A stretch of 35,979 nucleotides of DNA from Candidatus Thiodiazotropha sp. (ex Ustalcina ferruginea) (GCA_025656375.1 JAHXHU010000328.1:1-35979), one strand, 5' to 3'. Positions 26,822-35,841 are shown, counted from the stretch's first letter. Translations and numbers: made by a program. Notes: generated by a model from the letters alone, not told the origin.

Positions 26822-27463
26822 TTACTCATTAGGTGTTGCAGGTGGGGTAGGGCGGTTTGGCACCAGTGCAACCTCATCACCATCCTCCAAGCGAGTGAAA
26901 AATTCAGCAAACTGCTTATTGATGGTCAGTCTCAGAAGCGATTCATCAAAGACCGGGGCAATTTCATTGCGCCGATTTCTTAATAGTTTTAATAACTCCG
27001 AGATATTAGTCACGGAGGGAGGCAGCACGACTTCTTCACTCTCCTTACCGGTTTTGTTGGCCAACCAGGCGAAGTAGAAAAGTTTAATTCGCCGCACCCT
27101 ATCGACCACATCCCGACGCTCATATCCTAAAGCCTGGAGTTTTTCCAGATAGGTGTTCCAGTTCTTCTCCTTCTCGCAGCCAAGCTTGTAAAGTGTCTCC
27201 CAGGAGAAGATGCCGGTGTCGTGACCATCGTCAAATATGAGACGAATGGCATATTGACCCTGAGGTTCAATCCTCTCAATGTTCACTGACTCTTTGCCTG
27301 TAATTGGGATTTCACTTGTTTTTACTTCAGCAGCAGTGGAGAAAGCGCGTAGATATTCGCAAGGCAGTTCGAAATTGGCTCCATCGGAGAACCGGAGTGC
27401 CAGAAGACGTGACTTTTGATGTAAATTGATCTCAATCGGCGTCGGGATGGTCTCTTTCGTCAT
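26822..27463 (-). CDS. DUF971 domain fused to a MoaD/ThiS-like domain
   Basis: A 213-residue soluble protein with two parts. Residues about 14-112 match the DUF971 (gamma-butyrobetaine hydroxylase N-terminal-like) fold: SRLLALRFSDGANFELPCEY, DGHDTGIFSWETLYKLG, then YLEKLQALGYERR. Residues about 125-203 resemble MoaD: RIKLFYFAWLANKTGKE at the start, and FTRLEDGDEVALVPNRP at the end, similar to the LxDGDEVAFIPP of MoaD. The usual C-terminal Gly-Gly needed for thiocarboxylate chemistry is absent; the chain ends RPTPPATPNE. DUF971 proteins have been linked to iron-sulfur metabolism and often sit near hslVU/ubiE, but no such neighbours are here. The fusion call is from reading the sequence; its function is unknown. 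Confidence 0.75.
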   Translation of the reverse strand: MTKETIPTPIEINLHQKSRLLALRFSDGANFELPCEYLRAFSTAAEVKTSEIPITGKESVNIERIEPQGQYAIRLIFDDGHDTGIFSWETLYKLGCEKEKNWNTYLEKLQALGYERRDVVDRVRRIKLFYFAWLANKTGKESEEVVLPPSVTNISELLKLLRNRRNEIAPVFDESLLRLTINKQFAEFFTRLEDGDEVALVPNRPTPPATPNE

Positions 27464-27646
27464 AATCTCTTACTGCTGGCATGTAGCAGATTGGGCATGA
27501 ATTCTGTCACAGAATAGCTTGAAGCTTCAACCTGGTAGGCGGTAGTCTATTTTCCCCATTTTTCTTGGCACCTATCCCAGCTATACATGCCAGCGTCAAA
27601 TTCGCAGAAATTGGGTTGATATGTCGTGAAATTGCGCAATATATCC

Positions 27647-28528
27647 TCATGATCGAGAAATATCTCTCTGTAGATGCTCCTCAGCTCTACCATCACCCGA
27701 TACCTTTTTCAGTGCTCTGTCCATACCGCGGCTTGTCAGTATGCGTCGAAGTAGAGCGAATAGATGGGTAGGGAAGGTGACATGATAACGCGGTTTGGGT
27801 TTTCGGCTCTCCAGGGCATGAATGACCTTCTTCAACACAGCCTCGGGCGGTAGTGTAAAAGGGGCTGCAGGGCCTTTTGTTTCCAATCTTTTCTGCATTG
27901 CCTGATAGTAGGGCTGGTGTGCTGAGTGCTCTACATCAATATGTTTATGCCACATAGCCAGCGCATTAGCACGAAATCGGCTCTCAATGGGGCCAGGTTC
28001 GATCAACGATACATGAATGCCACTACCCGCTAATTCCAGACGTAATGTGTCGCTCAGACCTTCTAAAGCAAACTTGCTGGCTACGTAGGTGCCACGATAG
28101 GGAAGTGTCATAAAACCGAGTATCGAGCTGTTTTGGATAAGACGGCCCTCACCCTGTCTGCGCATCGCAGGAATAACCCTGCAGGTCAGTTGATGCCAGC
28201 CAAATAGATTGGTCTCGAACTGTTGTTTTAATACATCGCGGCTTAGATCTTCAATGGCACCAGGTTGGCCGTAGGCGCCATTATTGAATAGGGCATACAG
28301 TGCCCCGTTTGTCAGCTCCAGTACCTGATCAACGGCATGATCGATGGATTGACCATCATCGAGGTCAAGCTGTAATGCATCGAATCCCTGCTGTCGTAAG
28401 TCAGTTACATCCCGCTCCTTGCGGGCGGTGGCGAATACTCGGTATCCACGGGTTTTCAAGCCCTTGGCCACACAAAGACCAATACCGCTGGAGCAGCCGG
28501 TGATGAGAATGTTCTTCACTTCTGACAT
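27647..28528 (-). CDS. Short-chain dehydrogenase/reductase (SDR family)
   Basis: A 293-residue classical SDR. The NAD(P)-binding motif TGCSSGIG lies at residues 10-17, NNGAYG near 82-87, catalytic S135 in NSSILGF, and YVASK (Y148, K152). TARK after strand 2 suggests NADP preference. PGPIESRF is also typical. The substrate cannot be told. ATG 28528 gives the standard start (MSEVKNILITG), whereas an earlier in-frame start at 28573 would add an unsupported leader. It diverges from motA and lies downstream of, but 183 bases from, the DUF971-MoaD gene. Confidence 0.93.
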   Translation of the reverse strand: MSEVKNILITGCSSGIGLCVAKGLKTRGYRVFATARKERDVTDLRQQGFDALQLDLDDGQSIDHAVDQVLELTNGALYALFNNGAYGQPGAIEDLSRDVLKQQFETNLFGWHQLTCRVIPAMRRQGEGRLIQNSSILGFMTLPYRGTYVASKFALEGLSDTLRLELAGSGIHVSLIEPGPIESRFRANALAMWHKHIDVEHSAHQPYYQAMQKRLETKGPAAPFTLPPEAVLKKVIHALESRKPKPRYHVTFPTHLFALLRRILTSRGMDRALKKVSGDGRAEEHLQRDISRS

Positions 28529-28611
28529 GCTGGATAGGATACAGGATTGGGATATCAGTTGTCGTACGCCCAAACCTGTAAAAAATCATCATCATAGTGG
28601 GGTTGAGGAAT

Positions 28612-28638
28612 TAAAGTTTGGCCCTGCCTGACCGCTAA
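28612..28638 (+). promoter_or_regulatory. Sigma-28 (FliA) flagellar promoter of motAB
   Basis: TAAAGTTT (28612-28619) is a perfect sigma-28 -35 box. After exactly 11 bases comes ACCGCTAA (28631-28638), six of eight matches to the -10 consensus GCCGATAA. The start point would be near 28645, leaving a leader of about 105 bases before motA. The motor genes directly downstream support the call. Confidence 0.78.
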
Positions 28639-28749
28639 AACAATCAGATTATAGTGGTAGAAGAGGTTTGAAGACTGACAGTGGACAGGGTTAAGTCTGG
28701 CTCCCTCATAGTCTGTAAAAACAGCAACGAGGAATCGGAGAAATAATCG

Positions 28750-29508
28750 GTGGATATTGCTACTCTGGTAGGTCTATTGGGTGGATTTGGCATTATCATC
28801 GGGGCGATCGCTTCGGGTGGTGATGTTATGTTATTCGTCAATGTCCCCTCCATATTGATCGTTGTAGGCGGCACTTTCATGGTGACGTTAATGCAAGTCT
28901 CTCTGGGCGATTTTCTCGGCTCTTTCAGCATTGGCATGAAGGCCTTTTTCTATAAAACCGATGACCCGAAGAAACTGATTGAAGAGGCGGTGGAGCTTGC
29001 TGATATCGCACGTAAGAATGGTTTGCTAGCACTCGAAGGACAGGAGATCGGTAATAATTTCCTCAAGCAAGGCATAGGCCTTTGTGTCGATGGGCATGAT
29101 CCTATGCTCGTCAACAAGCTATTGACCAAGGATATCAACTTGACCATTCAACGTCATGAAGTCGGTCAGACGATGTTCTCGAATATGGCTATCATGGTGC
29201 CAGCAATGGGAATGATTGGAACGCTGGTGGGGCTAGTGCAGATGTTGGCAAATATGTCAGATCCAGCCAGTATCGGTCCTGCCATGGCGGTGGCCCTGCT
29301 AACCACCTTGTATGGTGCGGTAATCGCCAACGCCTTTGCTCAGCCCATCTCTAACAAGCTGGCTCGTGCCAGTACCATGGAAAAGACCAATAAGTCACTG
29401 ATTATTGAAACGATATCAGGGATTCAAGAGGGTATGAACCCACGGGTTCTCGAGCAGCTGCTCAGCACCTATCTTCCGACAGGTAAACGCCCGGTACAGG
29501 AATCCTAG
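28750..29508 (+). CDS. pomA: Flagellar motor stator protein MotA/PomA
   Basis: A 252-residue inner-membrane stator subunit. Four membrane helices are visible: LVGLLGGFGIIIGAIASGG, then NVPSILIVVGGTFMVTLMQV, then SNMAIMVPAMGMIGTLVGLV, and AMAVALLTTLYGAVIANAF. A cytoplasmic loop carries the charged residues that touch FliG. Size and sequence resemble PomA (sodium-driven) more than the longer proton-type MotA. The start is GTG with GGAG nine bases upstream. pomB follows after 3 bases, and a sigma-28 promoter lies upstream, so expression is late-flagellar. Confidence 0.93.
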   Translation: MDIATLVGLLGGFGIIIGAIASGGDVMLFVNVPSILIVVGGTFMVTLMQVSLGDFLGSFSIGMKAFFYKTDDPKKLIEEAVELADIARKNGLLALEGQEIGNNFLKQGIGLCVDGHDPMLVNKLLTKDINLTIQRHEVGQTMFSNMAIMVPAMGMIGTLVGLVQMLANMSDPASIGPAMAVALLTTLYGAVIANAFAQPISNKLARASTMEKTNKSLIIETISGIQEGMNPRVLEQLLSTYLPTGKRPVQES

Positions 29509-29511
29509 ACG

Positions 29512-30381
29512 ATGTCTGACGAATGTCCGAAATGTAATGCCGGCCTGCCACCCTGGTTGGCAACTTTCGCTGATCTGATGTCTTTGCTAATGTGCTTTTT
29601 TGTACTGCTGCTCTCCTTTGCCGAGATCAATGCGGTCCGCTTTAAGAAGATGCCGGACTCGATGAAGGATGCATTTGGTGTGCAGCGTGAGATTCCGGTG
29701 ATAGAGGTGGTCAAAGGTACCAGTGTCATCATGCAGGAATTCAGTCCCGGCAAGCCGGAGCCGACACCCATCAAGGAGATTCGCCAACAGACGGCTGATA
29801 TCGAGAACGAGTTGCTGGAGATAGAAGAGAAATCCCAGCAGGACCTGGATATCGATGCTGCAAAGGCGGCAATGCAGGCTGAATTGGAGCAGGAGGTCAA
29901 GGAGCAGGCATCCGAATTACAAGAGATGCTGGATAGTGAAATTGCTGATGGATTACTGGATGTGGAGACCGAAGACACTAAGATTATTATCCGTATTCAG
30001 GAGCAGGGTTCGTTTCCATCGGGGCGCGCCAATCTGAATCCGGATTTCTTTGAAGTTATTACCAAGATCACCGAGGTGATAGCCACTACCCCTGGTAAGA
30101 TAATTGTTGCCGGCCATACTGACAACATTCCCATATCCACTAGACGGTTTCGTTCCAACTGGGAACTCTCTTCAGCACGTGCAGTGACTGTCGTACATGC
30201 CATGCTGAGTAATGCGGCGCTGGATGAGAGCCGGTTTCTTATTCAAGGATATGCAGATTCGTGGCCATTGGTCGCCAACGATTCGAGTGAAAATCGGGCG
30301 CAAAACAGGCGCGTTGAGCTTGTCATTCAACGTGGAGAGGATATGGATAGCGGCGAGGTGATCAAGGCTGGTGAAGAGTGA
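29512..30381 (+). CDS. pomB: Flagellar motor stator protein MotB/PomB
   Basis: A 289-residue stator subunit that anchors to peptidoglycan and carries the ion-binding aspartate. The single transmembrane helix ATFADLMSLLMCFFVLLLSF contains the ion-site D21 (PomB D24, MotB D32 equivalents). A plug and linker with coiled coil (about 80-145) follow, then an OmpA-like peptidoglycan-binding domain (about 165-275) with GHTDNIPISTRRFRSNWELS and NRRVELVI. The CFFVLLLSF pattern is that of sodium-type PomB. A Cys pair (CPKC, residues 5-8) in the cytoplasmic tail is also PomB-like. It lies 3 bases after pomA. Confidence 0.94.
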   Translation: MSDECPKCNAGLPPWLATFADLMSLLMCFFVLLLSFAEINAVRFKKMPDSMKDAFGVQREIPVIEVVKGTSVIMQEFSPGKPEPTPIKEIRQQTADIENELLEIEEKSQQDLDIDAAKAAMQAELEQEVKEQASELQEMLDSEIADGLLDVETEDTKIIIRIQEQGSFPSGRANLNPDFFEVITKITEVIATTPGKIIVAGHTDNIPISTRRFRSNWELSSARAVTVVHAMLSNAALDESRFLIQGYADSWPLVANDSSENRAQNRRVELVIQRGEDMDSGEVIKAGEE

Positions 30382-30443
30382 GCTACTATGATGTCTCTAC
30401 CCAACGTCACTACTTAGTAAGACGGAGAGAGGAGTTTTGATAG

Positions 30444-31061
30444 ATGACTAATGATGAGCCGGGTACAACCCAGGATGAACGTAGAGAGTTCTTCCGAATA
30501 GATGATTTGATTCAGGTCAGCTATCGGGTGATAACCCCAGAAGAGTTACCGGAAAGCATTGATGAACCTCTTCAAGGAGATGATCGATTAACCGTGATGA
30601 CCCGGTTGCAGACAATTAGCCAGCATCTGTCAGCCCCGCTTCATCGTATTGAGCAACGTGACCCGGATGTCGCCGATTATTTAAAGGCACTGGACGAAAA
30701 GATCAATCTTTTGGGTCAGAGTTTCCTCACCGAAGAGAAGGAGCTGTTGAATCGGCCTTCGCAGTCGGTCAATCTGAGTGCAGGTGGTCTTGCGATGGAT
30801 ATCACCGAATCGCTACAGGTGGGGGACCTGGTAGAGATTAAACTGCTGCTTTTACCCTCATATACGGGTGTACTCGCTTATGGCGAAGTGGTCGGGGTGG
30901 ATAACTCGACAGGTGGTGATGCGGCCTATCCTTTTCATATCAGGATAAATTTTTCGCTGATCCGCAACAGCGACCAAGATGCATTGATCAGACATATCAT
31001 GCGTCGTCAGGGCGAAATGTTGAGACAACGTCGAGAACAGCTGGATCAGGAGTACGATTGA
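30444..31061 (+). CDS. PilZ domain protein (probable c-di-GMP receptor)
   Basis: A 205-residue soluble protein. Two PilZ binding motifs are present but far apart: RxxxR (R14-EFF-R18 in RREFFRIDD) near the start and NxSxxG (N110, S112, G115 in VNLSAGGLAMD). A helical insert (about 45-100) separates them, an arrangement seen in long PilZ proteins. The beta-barrel continues with GDLVEIKLLLLP and GEVVGVDN. It lies 62 bases after pomB on the same strand, so a role in c-di-GMP control of the flagellar motor, as with YcgR, is a reasonable inference. An AGAGGAG ribosome-binding site supports the start. Confidence 0.87.
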   Translation: MTNDEPGTTQDERREFFRIDDLIQVSYRVITPEELPESIDEPLQGDDRLTVMTRLQTISQHLSAPLHRIEQRDPDVADYLKALDEKINLLGQSFLTEEKELLNRPSQSVNLSAGGLAMDITESLQVGDLVEIKLLLLPSYTGVLAYGEVVGVDNSTGGDAAYPFHIRINFSLIRNSDQDALIRHIMRRQGEMLRQRREQLDQEYD

Positions 31062-31233
31062 TCAAGATTCGCCCCGAGATGTGCTCTGAGAAGGCAACCG
31101 GGAGGAAGGATCTAAAAAATCAGCGTATTAGAACTTGAATAGTCATCCACTGCCCCCATTGTGGTAGGATTCCCCGATTCGGTGGCCTCTTTTAGGTTGA
31201 TAGCCACCCAATCAAACTATTAAGGAACCTGTC

Positions 31234-31518
31234 ATGCCTATCTATGAATATCGCTGTGAAGCTTGTGACCATGAGCTGGAAGCCTTGCAGAAGATGAGTG
31301 ATCCGGCCCTTTCTGAGTGCCCTGATTGTAAAAAGGATGCCCTGAAAAAGGTTATCTCGACAGTCGGTTTTCGCCTCAAAGGTAGTGGTTGGTATGAGAC
31401 CGATTTCAAGAGCGGGGATAAGAAAAACGTCCACGACAGTGGCAAAAAAGAGACTAAGCCCAGCAAGTCGGAGAGTAAGTCTTCCAGCTGTGGCGGTGGT
31501 TCTTGCGGTTGTCACTGA
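31234..31518 (+). CDS. FmdB family zinc-ribbon protein
   Basis: A 94-residue protein beginning MPIYEYRCEACDHELEALQK, the FmdB signature. A zinc ribbon is formed by C8, C11, C29 and C32. VISTVGFRLKGSGWYETD is also conserved, and the tail is Lys/Ser-rich ending in a Cys/Gly cluster (SSSCGGGSCGCH). The role is not established; it may be regulatory. AAGGAA upstream is a fair ribosome-binding site. The order fmdB-DUF502-aspS is conserved in many beta- and gammaproteobacteria. Confidence 0.93.
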   Translation: MPIYEYRCEACDHELEALQKMSDPALSECPDCKKDALKKVISTVGFRLKGSGWYETDFKSGDKKNVHDSGKKETKPSKSESKSSSCGGGSCGCH

Positions 31519-31538
31519 TTCCTAATCGGACACGATAG

Positions 31539-32168
31539 ATGAGTTTCCTTCGTCGCTATCTGGTGGCTGGCCTGTTGGTCTGGCTACCGCTTGGTGCAAC
31601 CTTTTTTGTGATTCAGCTGTTAGTCAGATGGATGGATAACAGCTTGTTGCTACTTCCGGAGGCCTATCGGCCCGATAATCTGCTGGGTTTTCATATCCCA
31701 GGATTGGGGGTTGTACTCTCTTTGTTGATCCTGTTGATCACGGGTTTGGTGGCGGCCAATCTGTTTGGGCGCAAGCTGGTGAGCATGTGGGAGAGATTAC
31801 TGTCCCGCATCCCGTTGGTCAGATCGGTCTATTCGGCAGTCAAGCAGCTGGTAGAGACCATGTTTGCCGACAATGGCAAATCCTTTCGCAAAGTGGTCCT
31901 GGTGGAGTTCCCCCGACGAGGACTCTGGACACTTGCCTTTTTGACCAGTGAAGAGAACGGCATTGTTCAACAAGCTACTGGCCGGGATGTGGTCAATGTC
32001 TATATTCCGACCACACCCAATCCCACCGGCGGATATTTTGTCCTTGTACCAAAGGATGATATCCGAGAGTTAGATATGAGCGTCGACGATGGTTTGAAGA
32101 TGCTGCTTTCGATGGGAGCGGTCAATCCCGAAGCTATCCCTCGCCAGAATACTTCTCCAAGTCACTGA
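31539..32168 (+). CDS. DUF502 membrane protein
   Basis: A 209-residue inner-membrane protein with two helices (LVAGLLVWLPLGATFFVIQLL and about 52-75, GLGVVLSLLILLITGLVAAN). A conserved soluble region follows: SRIPLVRSVYSAVKQLVET, VVLVEFPRRGLWTLAFLT and VYIPTTPNPTGGYFVLVP, the DUF502 pattern. Function is unknown. It lies 20 bases after fmdB. aspS starts 232 bases later; that gap holds no supported gene. Confidence 0.93.
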   Translation: MSFLRRYLVAGLLVWLPLGATFFVIQLLVRWMDNSLLLLPEAYRPDNLLGFHIPGLGVVLSLLILLITGLVAANLFGRKLVSMWERLLSRIPLVRSVYSAVKQLVETMFADNGKSFRKVVLVEFPRRGLWTLAFLTSEENGIVQQATGRDVVNVYIPTTPNPTGGYFVLVPKDDIRELDMSVDDGLKMLLSMGAVNPEAIPRQNTSPSH

Positions 32169-32400
32169 AAAATTACTCAACACACTGTTTTTATATGCCT
32201 ATTTCAAGGGGCGCGGACAGTTAGAACCTGTTGCCAGGGGTTGCTGAATGCACCCTCACATCGATCTTGGCATGAATATCACCAACCTGGATGAAACGCT
32301 GGGAAAGCAATGGGCTTGCAGAGGCAGTGGTCAAGCCGTAACATTCCCGCTTTTTAGCCAGCTGAAGAGCAATTTCAGCGGATTCTCACAGGAAACATAC

Positions 32401-34188
32401 ATGCGCAGCCATTATTGCGGACAGATCAACAGCTCCCATATCGACCAGGAAGTAGAACTTTGTGGTTGGGTACACCGTCGTCGTGATCATGGGGGGGTGA
32501 TTTTTATTGATCTCAGGGATCGCGAGGGCCTGGTACAGGTCGTCTATGATCCTGATCTGCCCGAAGTGTTTGGCATTGCCGAACATGTACGCAACGAGTT
32601 CGTGCTAAGGATCAAGGGACGTGTCAGACCAAGACCTGAAGGTACAGTGAATAAAGACCTGCCAACCGGAGAGATTGAGATCCTGGGTCTGGAACTGGAG
32701 GTCCTCAATCGTGCCGATACCCCGCCATTTCAGCTTGATGAGCATGAAAAGGCATCAGAAGAGATCCGCCTGCGTTACCGCTATGTCGATCTGCGCCGCC
32801 CTGAGATGCTGGAAAAGATCCGCACCCGTGCCCGTGTGACACAGGTTCTACGCCGTTTTCTCGACGATCGAGGTTTCTTGGATATTGAGACGCCGATGCT
32901 GACCAAGGCGACTCCGGAAGGTGCGCGAGACTATCTTGTGCCCAGTCGAACCCATCCTGGCGAATTCTTTGCGCTGCCGCAGTCACCACAGCTGTTCAAA
33001 CAGCTGCTGATGATGTCGGGTATGGATCGATACTATCAAATCGTACGTTGTTTCCGTGACGAAGATCTGCGGGCGGACAGACAACCTGAATTCACCCAAC
33101 TCGATATCGAGACCTCCTTCCTCGACGAGGATGAGATTATCCAGCTCAACGAGGAGATGATCCGTCAGCTGTATAAAGAGATTCTGGATGTGGATCTACC
33201 GAATCCCTTCCCGCGCATGACCTATGGCGAAGCGGTGGAACGATACGGCTCAGATCGTCCCGATCTTCGTATTCCTTTACAACTGATTGATCTGCGTGAT
33301 TTGATGCAGGATGTTGAATTCAAGGTCTTTTCCGGCCCTGCCAAAGATCCGAAGGGTCGTGTTGCGGCACTGATGGTGCCTGGTGGTAGTTCGCTCAGCC
33401 GTAAGCAGATCGATGCCTATACCAAATTTGTGGGCATCTACGGGGCCAAGGGATTGGCCTATATCAAGGTCAATGAGTTGGCCAGGGGTATTGAGGGACT
33501 GCAGTCGCCCATCCTTAAGTTTCTGCCGGATGAAGCGGTCAACGGCATTTTACAACGCACCGGTGCAAAAGATGGCGATCTGATTTTCTTTGGCGCCGAC
33601 ACAACCCACGTGGTGAATGAAGCATTGGGTGCATTGCGTGTCAAAGTAGGTCAGGATCTGGACTTGATGCAAGGGGAGTGGAAACCACTCTGGGTTGTCG
33701 ATTTTCCGATGTTTGAGTGGGATGAGCAGCACGCGCGCTGGAATTCGCTTCACCACCCCTTCACCTCTCCAAAACTGGATCAGATCGATCTGCTCGATAG
33801 CGATCCGGGAAATTGCAAGTCCCGTGCCTATGACATGGTCATGAATGGGGTTGAACTGGGTGGTGGCTCTATCCGTATTCACCAACAGGATGTACAGCAG
33901 AAGATCTTCAAGTTGCTGGAGATCAGTGAGGAGGAGGCTGATGAGAAGTTTGGCTTTCTTTTATCAGCACTGAAATTCGGCTGTCCGCCCCATGGTGGTC
34001 TGGCATTCGGTCTCGATCGCTTGGTGATGCTATTGACCGGTTCTGCTTCTATCCGAGAGGTGATGGCCTTTCCGAAGACTCAGACCGCAGCCTGTATGTT
34101 AACCTCAGCACCCTCGGAAGTGGGTGCGGACCAGCTGCGCGAACTCTCAATCCGGGTACGTAAGCCGGTTAGTGAAGACAGTAAATAA
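32401..34188 (+). CDS. aspS: Aspartyl-tRNA synthetase
   Basis: A 595-residue class IIb synthetase that charges tRNA-Asp. The anticodon-binding OB fold ([20 protein letters not shown]) leads into motif 1, motif 2 ([20 protein letters not shown]), the bacterial GAD insertion (about 285-420) and motif 3 ([16 protein letters not shown]). Length is normal for the bacterial type. The frame stays open upstream to an ATG at 32248, but those 51 codons lack family support, and ATG 32401 has AGGAAACATAC before it and matches the family start MRSHYCGQI. nudB overlaps its end by 17 bases. Confidence 0.97.
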   Translation: MRSHYCGQINSSHIDQEVELCGWVHRRRDHGGVIFIDLRDREGLVQVVYDPDLPEVFGIAEHVRNEFVLRIKGRVRPRPEGTVNKDLPTGEIEILGLELEVLNRADTPPFQLDEHEKASEEIRLRYRYVDLRRPEMLEKIRTRARVTQVLRRFLDDRGFLDIETPMLTKATPEGARDYLVPSRTHPGEFFALPQSPQLFKQLLMMSGMDRYYQIVRCFRDEDLRADRQPEFTQLDIETSFLDEDEIIQLNEEMIRQLYKEILDVDLPNPFPRMTYGEAVERYGSDRPDLRIPLQLIDLRDLMQDVEFKVFSGPAKDPKGRVAALMVPGGSSLSRKQIDAYTKFVGIYGAKGLAYIKVNELARGIEGLQSPILKFLPDEAVNGILQRTGAKDGDLIFFGADTTHVVNEALGALRVKVGQDLDLMQGEWKPLWVVDFPMFEWDEQHARWNSLHHPFTSPKLDQIDLLDSDPGNCKSRAYDMVMNGVELGGGSIRIHQQDVQQKIFKLLEISEEEADEKFGFLLSALKFGCPPHGGLAFGLDRLVMLLTGSASIREVMAFPKTQTAACMLTSAPSEVGADQLRELSIRVRKPVSEDSK

Positions 34189-34645
34189 AAGGCCGGCATC
34201 GGTCCTGGTGGTGGTCTACACCATCAGGGGCGAGTTTCTGATGCTGCGCCGTACTGCCCCCAGTGATTTCTGGCAATCAGTGACGGGCAGTCTTGAGTGG
34301 GGAGAGTCCGCCATACAGGCTGCCCGTAGGGAGCTCTATGAAGAGACTGGGATGATGGCCGGTAATGCATTGATCGATCTCCACTGTCAGGAAAAGTTTC
34401 CCATCCTTCCGGCCTGCCGTTCCCGCTACGCGGCCTCAGCCCATGTCAATACGGAACACTGGTTTGCTTTGAGAGTACCAGGTCGACGTCAGCCAAAGCT
34501 GGATGCCGATGAACACGCTGAATACCGCTGGGTGCCTTATGCACAAGCCTTACGGCTTGCATCATCCTGGACAAATCGGAAGGCGATTCGTCTGGTGCGG
34601 CAGGCCGCACCCAATACAAGCTCGATTCGGCTCAGTCTGTTTTGA
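34172..34645 (+). CDS. nudB: Dihydroneopterin triphosphate diphosphatase (Nudix)
   Basis: A 157-residue Nudix hydrolase. The start [18 protein letters not shown] and [13 protein letters not shown] match NudB, which removes pyrophosphate from dihydroneopterin triphosphate in folate synthesis. The Nudix box is [20 protein letters not shown] plus TG, with all glutamates present. The best start is GTG 34172, overlapping aspS by 17 bases; an upstream in-frame ATG at 34124 lies deeper in aspS and is not supported. aspS-nudB is a conserved gammaproteobacterial pair, but the usual next genes (yebC, ruvC) are absent here and the DNA becomes accessory-like. Confidence 0.9.
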   Translation: MKTVNKRPASVLVVVYTIRGEFLMLRRTAPSDFWQSVTGSLEWGESAIQAARRELYEETGMMAGNALIDLHCQEKFPILPACRSRYAASAHVNTEHWFALRVPGRRQPKLDADEHAEYRWVPYAQALRLASSWTNRKAIRLVRQAAPNTSSIRLSLF

Positions 34646-34649
34646 GAGC

Positions 34650-35024
34650 TGAGCTTTTTAATCACGCCTAGCAGCTTCTCTTTGGCTTCAGTGGCGACCA
34701 TCCGTCACGCAAGTGTCCAAGAATGGGTTCTGGGTCCATGAAGTTGACTACAACTTTTCCGTTATCTGCTTATCGCATGATGAAATGACAGGGGAAGAGG
34801 GTGTCTGCATTGGGTTCACTGCTCAATACCCCCCGATCGGCCAGTATGGTATTACAAGCACCAAAAAAGTGATAATCAGGAATGGTCTTATCCATCTTGT
34901 TTTTGAATATGGTCTGGACATCCACATCACTGACAATGCCAAGATGATGTTCAAGCAAAACCTCATGGCCCTTTTCTATAGCCTGTTTAAAAGGGAGATC
35001 GATTTCAGTGTTAAATTCGTACAT
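34650..35024 (-). pseudogene. DUF302 family protein, nonsense codon plus frameshift
   Basis: From ATG at 35024, after a good GGAGG ribosome-binding site, the frame reads MYEFNTEIDLPFKQAIEKG, VSDVDVQTIFKNKM and FFGACNTILADRGV, the DUF302 pattern. It meets TAA at 34770-34772. Family-like sequence continues in the same frame beyond it (ADNGKVVVNFMDPEPILG), so the stop is probably a mutated Gln codon (CAA to TAA). Further on the frame is lost, and a different frame gives MVATEAKEKLLGVIKKL, the expected end helix, near 34650-34700. Two lesions make this a pseudogene. The remaining 84-residue fragment lacks the C-terminal third. DUF302 proteins are small and of uncertain function, found in many sulfur-oxidising bacteria. 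Confidence 0.7.
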
Positions 35025-35112
35025 AGTGCCTCCAAATATCAGGGATCGACATTCCAGCAGAGTGCCGATTGATTGACATTAAAATTCATCAAGCACTAGG
35101 GAGAAACTGAAG

Positions 35113-35535
35113 ATGCGTGAGACTATCATGCTGAAAACCGACAGTTGTGAAACCCTCGTCGATATGACTGATCAAGTAGAGCAAGTGGTCGTTCTGAGTG
35201 GGATAAAGAATGGCTTGGTCAATGTCTATGCGCAAGGGGCAACCGCAGCCATTATGATTCAGGAGAACTGGGATCAGAGTGTTCAGACCGATGTGGTCAA
35301 CCTTTTACGCACTATGATTCCCCAGGGGGTCTGGTTGCACGATGCCCAGGATGGCAATGGCGATAGCCACCTAAAGGCTGGTTTGGCCGGACCTTCGGAA
35401 TCCATACCATTAATAGACGGAAAGTTGGGCGTTACATTGTCAGTTATCTTCTTTAAAACTCTAATAAATGGTGATTGCCTGACCTCCACAATGTGGTTTA
35501 TTCCAGAGGTGTGGCAGAATAACTCAGATGAATAA
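35113..35535 (+). CDS. YjbQ/UPF0047 family protein with aberrant C-terminus
   Basis: A 140-residue protein. Residues 1-106 match the UPF0047 (secondary thiamine-phosphate synthase-like) family: GIKNGLVNVYAQGATAAIMI, QENWDQSVQTDVVNLL, then VWLHDAQDGNGDSHLKAG and SESIPLIDGKLG. The usual His of the HTS motif is Gln-Gly here, as I recall in one subgroup. From about residue 107 (35431) the expected TWQxIFFCEFDGPR-like ending is replaced by LSVIFFKTLINGDCLTST and onward. Small compensating shifts around 35435-35450 could explain this. It may be a degenerating gene. It diverges from the broken DUF302 gene. Confidence 0.6.
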   Translation: MRETIMLKTDSCETLVDMTDQVEQVVVLSGIKNGLVNVYAQGATAAIMIQENWDQSVQTDVVNLLRTMIPQGVWLHDAQDGNGDSHLKAGLAGPSESIPLIDGKLGVTLSVIFFKTLINGDCLTSTMWFIPEVWQNNSDE

Positions 35536-35841
35536 TTGTATGATCCCTAGGAGTATCGCTATTCCGATCGAGGCAATTGCTGGTTTTTTTATTTGCTCGG
35601 CAGTTTGAATAGCATGCTGATATCCCACAAACCACATAAAATGGAAAAATGCTTCAGTTGAAACTTCCACGCTATGTCTTGATTGTTGCTTTGAACATTT
35701 TTACTATTGGTATCGATGATGAAGAACATATGCTTGGTACCATGAAATTCATCAGGTGACATACCGGAGAATTAACAGGCTTGATTAACAGTAAACCGAT
35801 TGTATTTTAATTTTATGATTCTCGATATTTTTAAGTTCCAT
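35524..35841 (-). pseudogene. Possible broken small membrane-protein gene
   Basis: A strong AGGAG (35849-35853) precedes ATG 35841, which opens MELKNIENHKIKIQSV and then meets a stop. A second frame, also with a stop, continues FTVNQAC and MSPDEFHGTKHMFFIID up to about 35670. The first frame then resumes with STEAFFHFMWFVGYQHA, AEQIKKPAIASIGIAILLGI and IQLFI, stopping at 35524. The last part looks like a membrane helix. Start and end share a frame (318 bases), so two compensating shifts plus stops would have broken one gene of about 105 codons. The family is not recognised, and chance open stretches cannot be excluded. It converges on the YjbQ gene with a 12-base overlap. Confidence 0.35.

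Noticed and set aside
32248-32400. A 51-codon N-terminal extension of aspS.
   Set aside because: The added residues match nothing in the family, and ATG 32401 has a suitable ribosome-binding site and the conserved start.
34713-35072. Plus-strand open frame of 119 codons near the right end.
   Set aside because: It is antisense to the DUF302 gene remnant, whose family resemblance is clear on the minus strand.
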